A stretch of 64,000 nt of DNA from Mycobacterium intracellulare ATCC 13950 (GCF_000277125.1 NC_016946.1:1736001-1800000), one strand, 5' to 3'. Shown: positions 37,512 through 48,642, counted from the first letter of the stretch. Numbers and translations: made by a program. The notes: generated from the letters alone by a model not told the origin.

Positions 37512-40500
37512 GTGACAATCCACGAGCATGACCGGGTGTCCGCCGAGCGCGACGGGCAGGGCCCGCAGGGAGGCAAGCACCCAGCCGGGGACACCCACGC
37601 TCTTGTCGACCGCCTGACGGCCGGTGAGCCCTACGCCGTGGCGTTCGGTGGCCAGGGCAGCGCCTGGCTGGAGACCCTCGAAGAACTGGTGTCGTCGGCC
37701 GGCATCGAATCGGATCTGGCGGGGCTGGTCGGTGAGGTCGAACTGCTCCTCGAGCCGGTGGCAAAAGAGCTGGTCGTGGTGCGTCCCATCGGCTTCGAGC
37801 CGCTGACGTGGGTCCGCGCGCTGGCCGCCGAGGACCCGATCCCGTCGAACAAGCACCTGACCTCGGCCGCGGTATCGATCCCGGGCGTGCTGCTCACCCA
37901 GATCGCGGCCGTGCGCGCGCTGGCGCGGCAAGGCATGGATCTGAGCGCGACGCCGCCGGTGGCCGTCGCCGGGCATTCCCAGGGCGTGCTCGCCGTCGAG
38001 GCGCTCAAGGGCGGGGGCGCTCGCGACGTCGAGCTGCTGGCGTTGGCCCAGCTGATCGGCGCGGCCGGGACGCTGGTGGCCCGTCGCCGCGGGATCTCCG
38101 TGCTGGGCGACCGGCCGCCGATGGTGTCGGTCACCAATGCGGACCCCGAGCGCATCAGCCGGCTGCTCGACGAGTTCGCGCAGGACGTGCGGACCGTCCT
38201 GCCGCCCGTGCTGTCCATCCGCAACGGCCGCCGTTCGGTCGTCATCACCGGCACCCCCGAACAGCTGTCCCGCTTCGAGCTCTACTGCCAGCAGATCTCG
38301 GAGAAGGAAGAGGCCGACCGGAAGAACAAGCTGCGCGGCGGCGACGTCTTCTCGCCGGTGTTCGATCCGGTGCAGGTCGAGGTGGGCTTCCACACCCCCC
38401 GCCTGGCCGACGGCATCGACATCGTCGGCGCCTGGGCCGAGAAGGTGGGCCTGGACGTCGCCCTGGCCCGGGAACTGACGGAATCCATCCTGGTGCGCCC
38501 GGTCGACTGGGTGCAGGAGATCACCCGCGTCAACGACGCCGGCGCCCGGTGGATCCTGGACCTGGGTCCCGGTGACATCCTGACCCGGCTGACCGCACCG
38601 GTGATCCGCGGCCTGGGGGTGGGCATCGTGCCCGCCGCCACCCGCGGGGGTCAGCGCAACCTCTTCACCGTCGGCGCCGTCCCCGAGGTGGCGCGGGCCT
38701 GGTCGAGCTACGCGCCGACGCTGGTTCGCCTGCCCGACGGCCGGGTCAAACTCTCGACCAAGTTCACCCGCCTGACCGGCCGTTCGCCGATTCTGCTCGC
38801 GGGCATGACCCCGACCACGGTCGACGCCAAGATCGTGGCCGCCGCGGCCAACGCCGGCCACTGGGCCGAGCTCGCCGGAGGCGGGCAGGTCACCGAGGAG
38901 GTCTTCGCCAACCGGATCGACGAGCTCTCCGGGCTGCTGGAGGACGGTCGCACCTACCAGTTCAACGCGCTGTTCCTCGACCCCTACCTGTGGAAGCTGC
39001 AGGTCGGTGGAAAGCGGTTGGTGCAGAAGGCGCGTCAGTCCGGTGCGGCCATCGACGGGCTGGTCATCAGCGCCGGCATCCCCGAGCTCGAGGAAGCCGT
39101 CGAGCTGATCGAGGAGCTGGGCGACGTCGGCATCAGTCACGTCGTCTTCAAGCCCGGCACCGTCGAGCAGATCCGCTCGGTCATCCGCATCGCCACCGAG
39201 GTGTCCACCAAACCGGTGATCGCGCACATCGAGGGCGGCCGCGCCGGCGGCCACCACTCCTGGGAAGACCTCGACGACCTGCTGCTGGCGACCTACTCGG
39301 AACTGCGGTCGCGCTCCAACATCACCGTCTGCGTCGGCGGCGGCATCGGCACGCCCGAGCGGGCGGCCGACTACCTGTCCGGGCGCTGGGCGCAGGCCTA
39401 CGGCTTCCCGCTGATGCCGATCGACGGCATCCTGGTCGGCACCGCGGCGATGGCGGCCAAGGAGGCCACGACCTCGCCGTCGGTCAAGCGGATGCTGGTG
39501 GAAACCCAGGGCACCGACCAGTGGATCGGCGCCGGGAAAGCCTCCGGTGGCATGGCATCCAGCCGCAGCCAGCTCGGCGCGGACATTCACGAGATCGACA
39601 ACAGCGCCTCGCGGTGCGGACGGCTGCTCGACGAGGTCGCCGGTGACGCCGACGCCGTGGCTCAGCGCCGCGACGAGATCATCGCGGCGATGGCCACCAC
39701 CGCCAAGCCGTACTTCGGCGACGCCGGCGAGATGACCTACCTGCAGTGGCTGCAGCGCTACGTCGAGCTGGCCATCGGGGACGGCGATTCCACCGCCGAC
39801 ACCGCCTCACCGGGCAGCCCGTGGCTGGCCGACACCTGGCGCGACCGTTTCCAGCAGATGTTGCAGCGCGCCGAAGCGCGTTTGCACCCAAAGGATTTCG
39901 GCCCCATCGAGACGCTCTTCAACGACGAGGCCCTGCTGGAGAACCCCGGGGCGGCGATCGATCTGCTGCTCGAGCGCTACCCCGACGCCGAGACCGTCCA
40001 ACTGCACCCGGCCGACGTTCCGTTCTTCGTCACCCTGTGCAAGACGGTGGGCAAGCCGGTCAACTTCGTGCCGGTCATCGACAAGGATGTGCGGCGCTGG
40101 TGGCGCAGCGACTCGCTGTGGCAGGCCCACGATGCCCGCTACGACGCCGACCAGGTGTGCATCATTCCGGGCACCGCGGCCGTCGCGGGGATCACCCGAA
40201 TGGACGAACCCGTCGGTGAACTGCTGGACCGCTTCGAGCAGGCGGCCGTCGACGAGGCGCTGGCCGCCGGGATCGAGCCGACGGCCGTCACGTCGCGCCG
40301 CACCGGCCGCGCGGATGTGACCGGGCCGTTGGCCGTCGTGCTGGACGCCCCGGACGTGCAGTGGGCCGGCCGCACCGCGATCAACCCGGTCCACCGGATC
40401 GCCGACCCCTCCGAGTGGCTGGTGCACGGAGACTCCGAAGGACCCGAAAGCCGCCGCGCCACGCACTCGTCGACCGGGGCGCGGCTGCAGGTCGAAGGCG

Positions 40501-43500
40501 ACCGCGTCGTCCTCAGCGTCCCGGTGTCAGGGGTCTGGGTCGAGATCCCGTTCACCTTGCCCCCCAACACCGTTGACGGCGCGACGCCGGTGGTCTCCAC
40601 CGACGACGCCGCCACGGCCATGCGGTCGGTGCTGGCGATCGCCGCCGGCGTCGACGGGCCGGAGTTCATGCCCCCGGTCACCGACGGAACGGCCACCGTC
40701 ACGGTGGACTGGGACCCCGAGCGCGTCGCCGACCACACCGGTGTCACGGCCACCTTCGGGGAGCCGTTGGCGCCCAGCCTCACCACCGTGCCCGACGCCC
40801 TGGTCGGCCCGTGCTGGCCCGCGGTCTTCTCCGCAATCGGTTCGGCGGTCACCGACACCGGCATCCCGGTGGTGGAGGGGCTGCTGAGCCTGGTGCATCT
40901 CGACCACGCCGCGCACATGGTCGGCGCGCTGCCGAAGAACCCGGCCCAATTGACGATCACCGCAACGGCTTTGGCGGCCGCCGACACCGACATGGGGCGC
41001 GTCGTTCCCGTCTCGGTCACCATCGCCGGCGCCGACGGTGAGGTGATCGCGACCCTCGACGAGCGCTTTGCGATCCTCGGACGCACCGGTGCCGCAGAAC
41101 TCGCCGACCCGGTGCGCGCCGGCGGCGCGGTCTCCGAAAACGCCACCGACACTCCGCGTCGGCGCCGCCGCGACGTCACCACCACCGCGCCCGTCGACAT
41201 GCGACCGTTCGCGGTGGTGTCGGGCGACCACAACCCCATCCACACCGACCGGGCCGCCGCGCTGCTGGCCGGGCTGGAATCGCCCATCGTGCACGGCATG
41301 TGGCTGTCGGCCGCCGCCCAGCACGCGGTGACCGCCACCGACGGCCAGGCCCGCCCGCCGGCGCGACTGATCGGCTGGACCGCGCGCTTCCTGGGCATGG
41401 TGCGGCCCGGTGACGAGGTCGCCTTCCGCGTCGACCGCGTCGGAATCGACCAGGGCGCAGAGGTTTTGGAGGTCACCGCCAAGGTTGGATCGGACCTGGT
41501 GATGTCAGCGACGGCACGCCTGGCGGCCCCGCACACCGTCTACGCGTTCCCCGGTCAGGGAATTCAGCACAAGGGCATGGGCATGGACGTCCGCGCCCGG
41601 TCCAAGGCCGCCCGCAAGGTGTGGGACAAGGCGGACAAGTTCACCCGCGACACACTCGGCTTCTCGGTGTTGCACGTGGTGCGCGACAACCCGACCAGCA
41701 TCATCGCCAGCGGGGTGCCCTACAACCACCCCGAGGGGGTGCTGTACCTGACGCAGTTCACCCAGGTCGCGATGGCCACGGTGGCGGCGGCGCAGGTCGC
41801 CGAGATGCGCGAGCAGGGCGCCTTCGTCGAAGACGCGATCGCCTGCGGGCACTCCGTCGGCGAGTACACGGCGCTGGCGTGCGTGACCGGCATCTATGAG
41901 CTGGAAGCGTTGCTGGAGACGGTGTTTCACCGTGGATCGAAGATGCACGACATCGTGCCCCGCGACGAGCTGGGCCGGTCCAACTACCGGCTGGCGGCGA
42001 TCCGGCCGTCGCAGATCGACCTCCCCGATGACGAGGTCCCGGGGTTCGTCGCGGGAATCGCCGAGAGCACAGGCGAATTCCTCGAGATCGTCAACTTCAA
42101 CCTGCGCGGCTCACAGTATGCGATCGCCGGCACGGTCCGCGGGCTCGAGGCGCTGGAGGCCGAGGTGGAGCGGCGTCGCGAGATCACCGGCGGCAAGCGC
42201 TCGTTCATCCTGGTGCCGGGCATCGACGTGCCGTTCCACTCGCGGGTGTTGCGGGTGGGCGTCGCGGAGTTCCGGCGCTCCCTCGACCGGGTCATGCCGC
42301 GCGACAAGGATCCCGACGTCATCATCGGGCGCTACATCCCCAACCTGGTGCCCCGCCCGTTCACCCTGGACCGCGACTTCATCCAGGAGATCCGCGACCT
42401 GGTGCCGGCCGAGCCGCTCGACCCCATCCTCGCCGACTACGACACCTGGCTCGCCGAGCGTCGCATCGAGATGGCGCGCACCGTCCTGATCGAGCTGCTG
42501 GCCTGGCAGTTCGCCAGCCCGGTGCGCTGGATCGAGACCCAGGACCTGCTGTTCACCGAGGAGGCCGCCGGCGGCCTGGGTGTGGAGCGGTTCGTCGAGA
42601 TCGGCGTGAAGTCCGCGCCGACCGTCGCCGGGCTGGCCACCAACACGCTCAAGCTCCCCGAATATGCCCACAGCACAGTCGAAGTGCTCAACGCCGAGCG
42701 CGACGCCGCGGTGCTGTTCGCGACCGACACCGATCCCGAGCCGGAGCCCGAGGTCGACGAGGTCGCGGTCGAGGCGCCGGAGGCATCCGGTTCGCCGGTG
42801 GAGGCCGCCCCGGCCGCCCCCGCACCGGCGGCCGCCGCATCGGGCCCGCGCCCCGACGACATCGGATTCGACGCCGCCGACGCGACGTTGGCGTTGATCG
42901 CGTTGTCGGCCAAGATGCGCATCGACCAGATCGAGGAGCTGGACTCCATCGAATCCATCACCGACGGTGCCTCATCGCGGCGCAACCAGCTGCTGGTGGA
43001 CCTGGGTTCGGAGCTGAACCTCGGCGCCATCGACGGCGCCGCCGAAGCCGACCTGGCCGGGCTGCGCGCCCAGGTGACCAAGCTGGCGCGCACCTACAAG
43101 CCTTACGGCCCAGTGCTTTCCGACGCGATCAACGACCAGCTGCGCACGGTGCTGGGGCCGTCGGGCAAGCGGCCCGCCGCCATCGCCGAGCGGGTCAAGA
43201 AGACCTGGGAGCTGGGCGAGGGTTGGGCCAAGCACGTCACGGTCGAAGTCGCGCTGGGAACCCGCGAGGGCACCAGCGTCCGCGGTGGCGCCATGGGTCA
43301 TCTGCACGAGGGGGCCCTGGCCGACGCCGCCGCCGTCGACAAGGCCATCGACGCCGCGGTCGCGTCCGTCGCCGCGCGCCACGGCATCTCGGTCGCGCTG
43401 CCGTCGTCGGGCGGTGGCGGTGGCGGTGCGACCATCGACGCGGCCGCGCTGGGCGAATTCACCGCCCAGATCACCGGACGCGACGGCGTGCTGGCGTCGG

Positions 43501-46500
43501 CGGCCCGCCTGGTGCTGAACCAGCTGGGCCTCGACGACCCGGTCAGCGCGTCGCCGGCGGCCACCGATGCCGAGCTGATCGACCTGGTGACCGCCGAACT
43601 CGGCGCGGACTGGCCACGCCTGGTCGCGCCCGTGTTCGAGCCGAAGAAGGCGGTGCTGTTCGACGACCGGTGGGCCAGCGCCCGCGAGGACCTGGTCAAG
43701 CTGTGGCTGACCGACGAGGGCGACATCGACGCCCGGTGGGTGGAGCTGTCCGAAAGGTTCGAGGGCGCAGGCCATGTCGTGGCCACCCAGGCCACCTGGT
43801 GGCAGGGCAAGGCCCTGGCCGCGGGCCGGCAGATCCACGCGTCGCTGTTCGGCCGGATCGCGGCCGGCGCCGAGAATCCGGATCCCGGCCCCTACGCACA
43901 CGAAGTCGCCGTGGTGACGGGGGCCTCCAAGGGCTCGATCGCGGCGTCGGTCGTCGCGCGACTGCTCGACGGCGGCGCCACGGTCATCGCCACAACGTCG
44001 AAGCTCGACGACGAGCGGCTGGCGTTCTACCGGGGCCTGTATCGCGACCACGCTCGTTACGGCGCGGCGCTGTGGGTGGTCGCGGCCAACATGGCCTCCT
44101 ACTCCGATATCGACGCCCTGGTCGAGTGGGTCGGCACCGAGCAGTCCGAAAGCCTTGGGCCGCAGTCGATTCACATCAAGGACGCGCAGACCCCGACGCT
44201 GCTGTTCCCGTTCGCGGCGCCGCGCGTCGTCGGCGACCTGTCGGAGGCTGGCTCCCGCTCCGAGATGGAGATGAAGGTGCTGCTGTGGGCGGTGCAGCGG
44301 TTGATCGGCGGGCTGTCGAAGATCGGTGCCGAGCGCGACATCGCGTCGCGGCTGCACGTCGTGCTGCCCGGTTCACCCAACCGCGGAATGTTCGGCGGTG
44401 ACGGCGCCTACGGTGAGGCCAAGTCGGCGCTCGACGCGTTGGTGAGTCGTTGGCACGCCGAATCCTCGTGGGCGGCAAGGGTCAGCCTGGCGCACGCGCT
44501 GATCGGCTGGACCCGCGGCACCGGGCTGATGGGCCACAACGACGCCATCGTCGATGCGGTCGAGGAGGCCGGCGTCACCACGTACTCGACGGACGAGATG
44601 GCGGCAATGCTGTTGGCCCTCTGCGACATCGAGTCGAAGGTGGCGGCCGCCGCAGAGCCGATCAAGGCCGACCTGACCGGTGGACTCGGGGAGGCCAACC
44701 TCGACATGGCCGAGCTGGCCGCCAAGGCCCGCGAGCGATCCGCCTCGGGCGAGGACGACGACCCCGAGGCGCCCGAGGCCGAAGGCAGCATCGCCGCCTT
44801 GCCGTCCCCGCCGCGCGGCTACAGCCCCGCGCCGCCCCCCGAATGGGCGGACCTCGACGTCGACCTCAACGACCTGGTGGTCATCGTCGGCGGCGCGGAA
44901 CTCGGGCCGTACGGTTCGTCGCGGACCCGCTTCGAGATGGAGGTGGCCGGCGAGCTGTCGGCGGCCGGTGTGCTCGAGCTGGCCTGGACCACCGGACTGG
45001 TCAAGTGGGAGGACGATCCCCAACCCGGTTGGTACGACACCGAATCCGGCGACTTGGTCGATGAGTCGGAGCTGGTCGATCGCTACCACGACGCCGTGGT
45101 CGAGCGGTGCGGCATCCGCGAATTCGTCGACGACGGTGCGATCGATCCCGATCACGCCTCACCGCTTCTGGTCAGTGTGTTCCTCGACAAGGACTTCTCG
45201 TTCGTGGTGTCCAGCGAGGCCGACGCGCGTGCGTTCGTCGAGTTCGATCCCGAGCACACCGTGGCCCGGCCGGTGCCGGACTCCAGCGACTGGGAGGTGA
45301 TCCGCAAGGCGGGCACCGAGATCCGCGTTCCGAGGAAGACCAAGCTGTCGCGGACGGTCGGCGCGCAGATCCCCACCGGGTTCGACCCGACGGTGTGGGG
45401 CATCACCCCGGACATGGCCAATTCCATTGACCGGGTGGCGCTGTGGAACATCGTGGCGACCGTGGACGCGTTCCTGTCCTCGGGCTTCACCCCGACCGAG
45501 CTGCTGCGCTGGGTGCACCCCAGCCTGGTGGCCTCCACGCAGGGCACCGGCATGGGCGGCATGACCTCGATGCAGACCATGTACCACGGCAACCTGCTGG
45601 GCCGGGCCAAGCCGAACGACATCCTGCAGGAGGTCCTGCCGAATGTCGTTGCGGCCCACGTCATGCAGTCCTACGTCGGTGGTTACGGCGCGATGGTGCA
45701 CCCGGTCGCGGCCTGCGCGACGGTCGCGGTGTCGGTCGAGGAGGGCGTGGACAAGATCCGGCTCGGCAAGGCCGAATTCGTGGTCGCCGGTGGGTTCGAC
45801 GACCTGACCCTGGAGGCCATCATCGGCTTCGGTGACATGGCGGCCACCGCCGACACCGAGATGATGCGGGCCAAGGGCATCAGCGATTCGAAGTTCTCGC
45901 GCGCCAACGACCGGCGCCGCCTCGGGTTCCTGGAAGCCCAGGGCGGTGGCACCATCCTGCTGGCCAACGGTGCGCTGGCGGCCAAGATGGGATTGCCGGT
46001 GCTGGCCGTGGTCGGCTACGCACAGAGCTTCGCCGACGGTGTGCACACCTCGATCCCGGCGCCCGGGCTCGGAGGCCTCGGCGCCGGCCGCGGTGGCAAG
46101 GACTCGCAGCTGGCCCGCTCGCTGGCCAAGCTGGGCGTGGGAGCCGACGACATCGCGGTCGTGTCCAAGCACGACACCTCGACGCTGGCCAACGACCCCA
46201 ACGAGACCGAGCTGCACGAGCGGTTGGCCGACTCGATGGGCCGGTCGCCCGGCAACCCGCTGTTCGTGGTGAGCCAGAAGACCCTCACCGGTCACAGCAA
46301 GGGTGGCGCGGCAGCGTTCCAGCTGATGGGCCTGTGCCAGATGCTGCGTGACGGCGTCATCCCGCCCAACCGCAGCCTGGATTGCGTCGACGACGAGCTG
46401 GCCACCGCCGGTCACTTCGTCTGGGTGCGTGAGGCTTTGGACCTGCGCGGCAAGTTCCCGCTCAAGGCCGGTCTGGTGACCAGCCTCGGCTTCGGCCACG

Positions 46501-46766
46501 TGTCGGGTCTGATCGCGCTGGTGCACCCGCAGGCGTTCATCGCCGCGCTGGACCCGGCCGATCGGGACGGCTACCGCAAGCGGGCCGAGCAGCGCCTGCT
46601 GGCCGGTCAGCGTCGGCTGGCCTCCGCGATCGCCGGCGGGCGTCCGATGTATGAGAAGCCGGCCGACCGGCGGTTCAACCACGACGAGCCGGAGAAGCGT
46701 CAGGAGGCGGCGATGTTGCTCAACGCCGACGCCCGCCTCGGCGAAGACGATCTTTACGTCGGCTAG
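37512..46766 (+). CDS. fas: Type I fatty acid synthase (multifunctional FAS I)
   Basis: The 3084-residue protein carries all FAS I activities on one chain and closely matches M. tuberculosis Fas. Domain order: acetyl-transferase with GHSQG (S156); FMN enoyl reductase (about 400-950); MaoC dehydratase GDHNPIH (D1239, H1244); malonyl/palmitoyl transferase GHSVGEY (S1448); an Ala/Pro/Glu linker (about 1745-1783); acyl carrier region (about 1783-1860); ketoreductase VTGASKGS (about 2134); and ketosynthase with C2735 in AACATVAV plus later His/Lys motifs. It makes C16-C26 acyl-CoAs de novo. GTG 37512 follows GAGAAGG. acpS starts 9 nt after its stop, so the pair is one operon. Confidence 0.98.
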   Translation: MTIHEHDRVSAERDGQGPQGGKHPAGDTHALVDRLTAGEPYAVAFGGQGSAWLETLEELVSSAGIESDLAGLVGEVELLLEPVAKELVVVRPIGFEPLTWVRALAAEDPIPSNKHLTSAAVSIPGVLLTQIAAVRALARQGMDLSATPPVAVAGHSQGVLAVEALKGGGARDVELLALAQLIGAAGTLVARRRGISVLGDRPPMVSVTNADPERISRLLDEFAQDVRTVLPPVLSIRNGRRSVVITGTPEQLSRFELYCQQISEKEEADRKNKLRGGDVFSPVFDPVQVEVGFHTPRLADGIDIVGAWAEKVGLDVALARELTESILVRPVDWVQEITRVNDAGARWILDLGPGDILTRLTAPVIRGLGVGIVPAATRGGQRNLFTVGAVPEVARAWSSYAPTLVRLPDGRVKLSTKFTRLTGRSPILLAGMTPTTVDAKIVAAAANAGHWAELAGGGQVTEEVFANRIDELSGLLEDGRTYQFNALFLDPYLWKLQVGGKRLVQKARQSGAAIDGLVISAGIPELEEAVELIEELGDVGISHVVFKPGTVEQIRSVIRIATEVSTKPVIAHIEGGRAGGHHSWEDLDDLLLATYSELRSRSNITVCVGGGIGTPERAADYLSGRWAQAYGFPLMPIDGILVGTAAMAAKEATTSPSVKRMLVETQGTDQWIGAGKASGGMASSRSQLGADIHEIDNSASRCGRLLDEVAGDADAVAQRRDEIIAAMATTAKPYFGDAGEMTYLQWLQRYVELAIGDGDSTADTASPGSPWLADTWRDRFQQMLQRAEARLHPKDFGPIETLFNDEALLENPGAAIDLLLERYPDAETVQLHPADVPFFVTLCKTVGKPVNFVPVIDKDVRRWWRSDSLWQAHDARYDADQVCIIPGTAAVAGITRMDEPVGELLDRFEQAAVDEALAAGIEPTAVTSRRTGRADVTGPLAVVLDAPDVQWAGRTAINPVHRIADPSEWLVHGDSEGPESRRATHSSTGARLQVEGDRVVLSVPVSGVWVEIPFTLPPNTVDGATPVVSTDDAATAMRSVLAIAAGVDGPEFMPPVTDGTATVTVDWDPERVADHTGVTATFGEPLAPSLTTVPDALVGPCWPAVFSAIGSAVTDTGIPVVEGLLSLVHLDHAAHMVGALPKNPAQLTITATALAAADTDMGRVVPVSVTIAGADGEVIATLDERFAILGRTGAAELADPVRAGGAVSENATDTPRRRRRDVTTTAPVDMRPFAVVSGDHNPIHTDRAAALLAGLESPIVHGMWLSAAAQHAVTATDGQARPPARLIGWTARFLGMVRPGDEVAFRVDRVGIDQGAEVLEVTAKVGSDLVMSATARLAAPHTVYAFPGQGIQHKGMGMDVRARSKAARKVWDKADKFTRDTLGFSVLHVVRDNPTSIIASGVPYNHPEGVLYLTQFTQVAMATVAAAQVAEMREQGAFVEDAIACGHSVGEYTALACVTGIYELEALLETVFHRGSKMHDIVPRDELGRSNYRLAAIRPSQIDLPDDEVPGFVAGIAESTGEFLEIVNFNLRGSQYAIAGTVRGLEALEAEVERRREITGGKRSFILVPGIDVPFHSRVLRVGVAEFRRSLDRVMPRDKDPDVIIGRYIPNLVPRPFTLDRDFIQEIRDLVPAEPLDPILADYDTWLAERRIEMARTVLIELLAWQFASPVRWIETQDLLFTEEAAGGLGVERFVEIGVKSAPTVAGLATNTLKLPEYAHSTVEVLNAERDAAVLFATDTDPEPEPEVDEVAVEAPEASGSPVEAAPAAPAPAAAASGPRPDDIGFDAADATLALIALSAKMRIDQIEELDSIESITDGASSRRNQLLVDLGSELNLGAIDGAAEADLAGLRAQVTKLARTYKPYGPVLSDAINDQLRTVLGPSGKRPAAIAERVKKTWELGEGWAKHVTVEVALGTREGTSVRGGAMGHLHEGALADAAAVDKAIDAAVASVAARHGISVALPSSGGGGGGATIDAAALGEFTAQITGRDGVLASAARLVLNQLGLDDPVSASPAATDAELIDLVTAELGADWPRLVAPVFEPKKAVLFDDRWASAREDLVKLWLTDEGDIDARWVELSERFEGAGHVVATQATWWQGKALAAGRQIHASLFGRIAAGAENPDPGPYAHEVAVVTGASKGSIAASVVARLLDGGATVIATTSKLDDERLAFYRGLYRDHARYGAALWVVAANMASYSDIDALVEWVGTEQSESLGPQSIHIKDAQTPTLLFPFAAPRVVGDLSEAGSRSEMEMKVLLWAVQRLIGGLSKIGAERDIASRLHVVLPGSPNRGMFGGDGAYGEAKSALDALVSRWHAESSWAARVSLAHALIGWTRGTGLMGHNDAIVDAVEEAGVTTYSTDEMAAMLLALCDIESKVAAAAEPIKADLTGGLGEANLDMAELAAKARERSASGEDDDPEAPEAEGSIAALPSPPRGYSPAPPPEWADLDVDLNDLVVIVGGAELGPYGSSRTRFEMEVAGELSAAGVLELAWTTGLVKWEDDPQPGWYDTESGDLVDESELVDRYHDAVVERCGIREFVDDGAIDPDHASPLLVSVFLDKDFSFVVSSEADARAFVEFDPEHTVARPVPDSSDWEVIRKAGTEIRVPRKTKLSRTVGAQIPTGFDPTVWGITPDMANSIDRVALWNIVATVDAFLSSGFTPTELLRWVHPSLVASTQGTGMGGMTSMQTMYHGNLLGRAKPNDILQEVLPNVVAAHVMQSYVGGYGAMVHPVAACATVAVSVEEGVDKIRLGKAEFVVAGGFDDLTLEAIIGFGDMAATADTEMMRAKGISDSKFSRANDRRRLGFLEAQGGGTILLANGALAAKMGLPVLAVVGYAQSFADGVHTSIPAPGLGGLGAGRGGKDSQLARSLAKLGVGADDIAVVSKHDTSTLANDPNETELHERLADSMGRSPGNPLFVVSQKTLTGHSKGGAAAFQLMGLCQMLRDGVIPPNRSLDCVDDELATAGHFVWVREALDLRGKFPLKAGLVTSLGFGHVSGLIALVHPQAFIAALDPADRDGYRKRAEQRLLAGQRRLASAIAGGRPMYEKPADRRFNHDEPEKRQEAAMLLNADARLGEDDLYVG

Positions 46767-46775
46767 GGTCGGTGC

Positions 46776-47168
46776 GTGGCGATCGTCGGAGTAGGCATCG
46801 ATCTCGTCTCCATCCCGGATTTCGCCGAGCAGGTCGACCAGCCGGGCACTGTCTTCGCCGAGACGTTCACCCCGGGTGAGCGCCGCGACGCCTCGGACAA
46901 GAGTTCGTCGGCGGCGCGTCACCTGGCGGCTCGGTGGGCGGCCAAGGAGGCGGTGATCAAGGCATGGTCAGGGTCTCGCTTCGCGCAGCGGCCCGTGCTG
47001 CCCGAGGACATCCACCGCGACATCGAGGTGGTCACCGATATGTGGGGGCGGCCGCGGGTGCGGTTGAGCGGCGACATCGCCAAACACCTGGCCGATGTAA
47101 TCATTCACGTGTCGTTGACGCACGAGGGGGACATCGCTGCCGCCGTGGCGATCCTGGAGACGACGTAG
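46776..47168 (+). CDS. acpS: Holo-[acyl-carrier-protein] synthase
   Basis: The 130-residue protein is a 4'-phosphopantetheinyl transferase of the AcpS type. The magnesium and substrate ligands are D9 (GVGIDLVSI) and E58 (WAAKEAVIKAW). It transfers phosphopantetheine from CoA to the carrier domain of FAS I. The GTG at 46776 lies 9 nt after fas, and coupling with fas ensures activation of the synthase. Gene order and length match M. tuberculosis Rv2523c. Confidence 0.96.
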   Translation: MAIVGVGIDLVSIPDFAEQVDQPGTVFAETFTPGERRDASDKSSSAARHLAARWAAKEAVIKAWSGSRFAQRPVLPEDIHRDIEVVTDMWGRPRVRLSGDIAKHLADVIIHVSLTHEGDIAAAVAILETT

Positions 47169-47267
47169 GCTCCTCCCTCTGTCTTTGAGTGTGGGTCCTC
47201 TGGGCGAATTCACGCCGGTCTTCGTACCTAGCCCCCACGCTCGACGGCGCGTGCGTAGGAGGAAGAC

Positions 47268-48602
47268 ATGAGCGATCTGGTTGACCGCGTCCGCGAGGTG
47301 CTCCCGTCGGTGCGGCGCGACCTGGAAGACCTGGTGCGCATCGAATCGGTGTGGGCCGATCCCGGCCGACGCTCCGAGGTGCACCGCAGCGCCCAGGCGG
47401 TGGCAGATCTGTTGTCACAGGCCGGTTTCGGCGACGTGCAGATCGTTAGCGAGGGGGGAGCGCCCGCGGTCATCGCGCGCCATCCCGCGCCGCCCGGCGC
47501 GCCGACCGTGCTGCTGTATGCCCATCACGACGTGCAGCCCGAGGGCGACCGCGGCCAGTGGACGTCGCCGCCGTTCGAGCCCACCGAACGTGACGGGCGG
47601 CTCTACGGCCGCGGCAGCGCCGACGACAAGGCCGGTATCGCAACGCATTTGGCGGCCTTTCGGGCACATGGCGGCCGGCCGCCCGTCGGCGTGACGGTGT
47701 TCGTCGAGGGCGAAGAGGAATCCGGTTCGCCCTCGCTCGCCCGATTGCTTGCGGCCCACCGCGACACGTTGGCCGCCGACGTGATCGTCATCGCCGACTC
47801 GGACAACTGGAGCGCCGACACCCCGGCGCTGACGGTGTCGCTGCGGGGTCTGGTCGACTGCGTGGTCGAGGTCGCCACGCTCGACCACGGGCTGCACTCC
47901 GGCCTGTGGGGCGGGGTGGTGCCCGACGCGCTCAGCGTCCTGGTGCGGTTGCTGGCCAGCCTGCACGACGACGACGGCAACGTGGCCGTGGCGGGCCTGC
48001 ACGAAACCGACACCGCCGCGCTGAACTACCCCGACTACCCGGCCGAGCGGGTCCGCACCGACTCCGGCCTGCTCGACGGCGTGTCCGAGATCGGGTCGGG
48101 CTCGGTGCCGCAACGGCTGTGGGCCAAACCCGCGATCACGGTGATCGGCATCGACACCACCCCCATCGAGAAGGCGTCGAACACGCTGATCCCGCGGGCG
48201 CGGGCCAAGATCAGCATGCGGGTGGCTCCCGGCGGCGACGCCGCCGCGCACCTGGACGCCCTGACCGCCCATTTGCAAAGCCACGCACCGTGGGGCGCCC
48301 ACGTCAGCGTCACCCGCGGCGACCTCGGCGAGCCCTACGCCATCGAGGCCAGCGGCGACGTCTACGACGCGGCCCGCGCGGCGTTCCGGCGGGCGTGGGG
48401 GGCCGAGCCCATCGACATGGGCATGGGCGGCTCCATCCCGTTCATCGCGGAATTCGCCGCCGCCTTCCCGCAGGCAAAGATCCTCGTCACCGGCGTGGAA
48501 GACCCGGGTACCCAGGCGCACAGCATCAACGAGAGCCTGCACCTGGGGGTGCTGGAACGCGCCGCGATCAGCGAGGCGCTGCTGCTGGCCAATCTGGCCT
48601 GA
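47268..48602 (+). CDS. M20-family metallopeptidase/dipeptidase (Rv2522c type)
   Basis: The 444-residue protein has the zinc-ligand motif HHDVQPEG (H86, D88), GRGSADDKAG with the bridging aspartate, and the catalytic glutamate pair in EGEEESGSPS. The second dimerisation domain is present. M20 relatives hydrolyse dipeptides or N-acyl amino acids. The ATG has AGGAGGAAG just before it. It follows acpS as in M. tuberculosis, with 99 nt between that show no clear gene. Confidence 0.9.
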   Translation: MSDLVDRVREVLPSVRRDLEDLVRIESVWADPGRRSEVHRSAQAVADLLSQAGFGDVQIVSEGGAPAVIARHPAPPGAPTVLLYAHHDVQPEGDRGQWTSPPFEPTERDGRLYGRGSADDKAGIATHLAAFRAHGGRPPVGVTVFVEGEEESGSPSLARLLAAHRDTLAADVIVIADSDNWSADTPALTVSLRGLVDCVVEVATLDHGLHSGLWGGVVPDALSVLVRLLASLHDDDGNVAVAGLHETDTAALNYPDYPAERVRTDSGLLDGVSEIGSGSVPQRLWAKPAITVIGIDTTPIEKASNTLIPRARAKISMRVAPGGDAAAHLDALTAHLQSHAPWGAHVSVTRGDLGEPYAIEASGDVYDAARAAFRRAWGAEPIDMGMGGSIPFIAEFAAAFPQAKILVTGVEDPGTQAHSINESLHLGVLERAAISEALLLANLA

Positions 48603-48642
48603 GAGCGCGGCTGAGCGGGAAACTCGCCTGCCCGAATGCTTA

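Noticed and set aside
37314..39590. Long minus-strand reading frame opposite the start of fas
   Set aside because: It is a GC-rich antisense shadow of the conserved fas frame, with low-complexity Arg/Gly/His composition and no recognisable domain. The same applies to 42972-44357 and 45159-46922.
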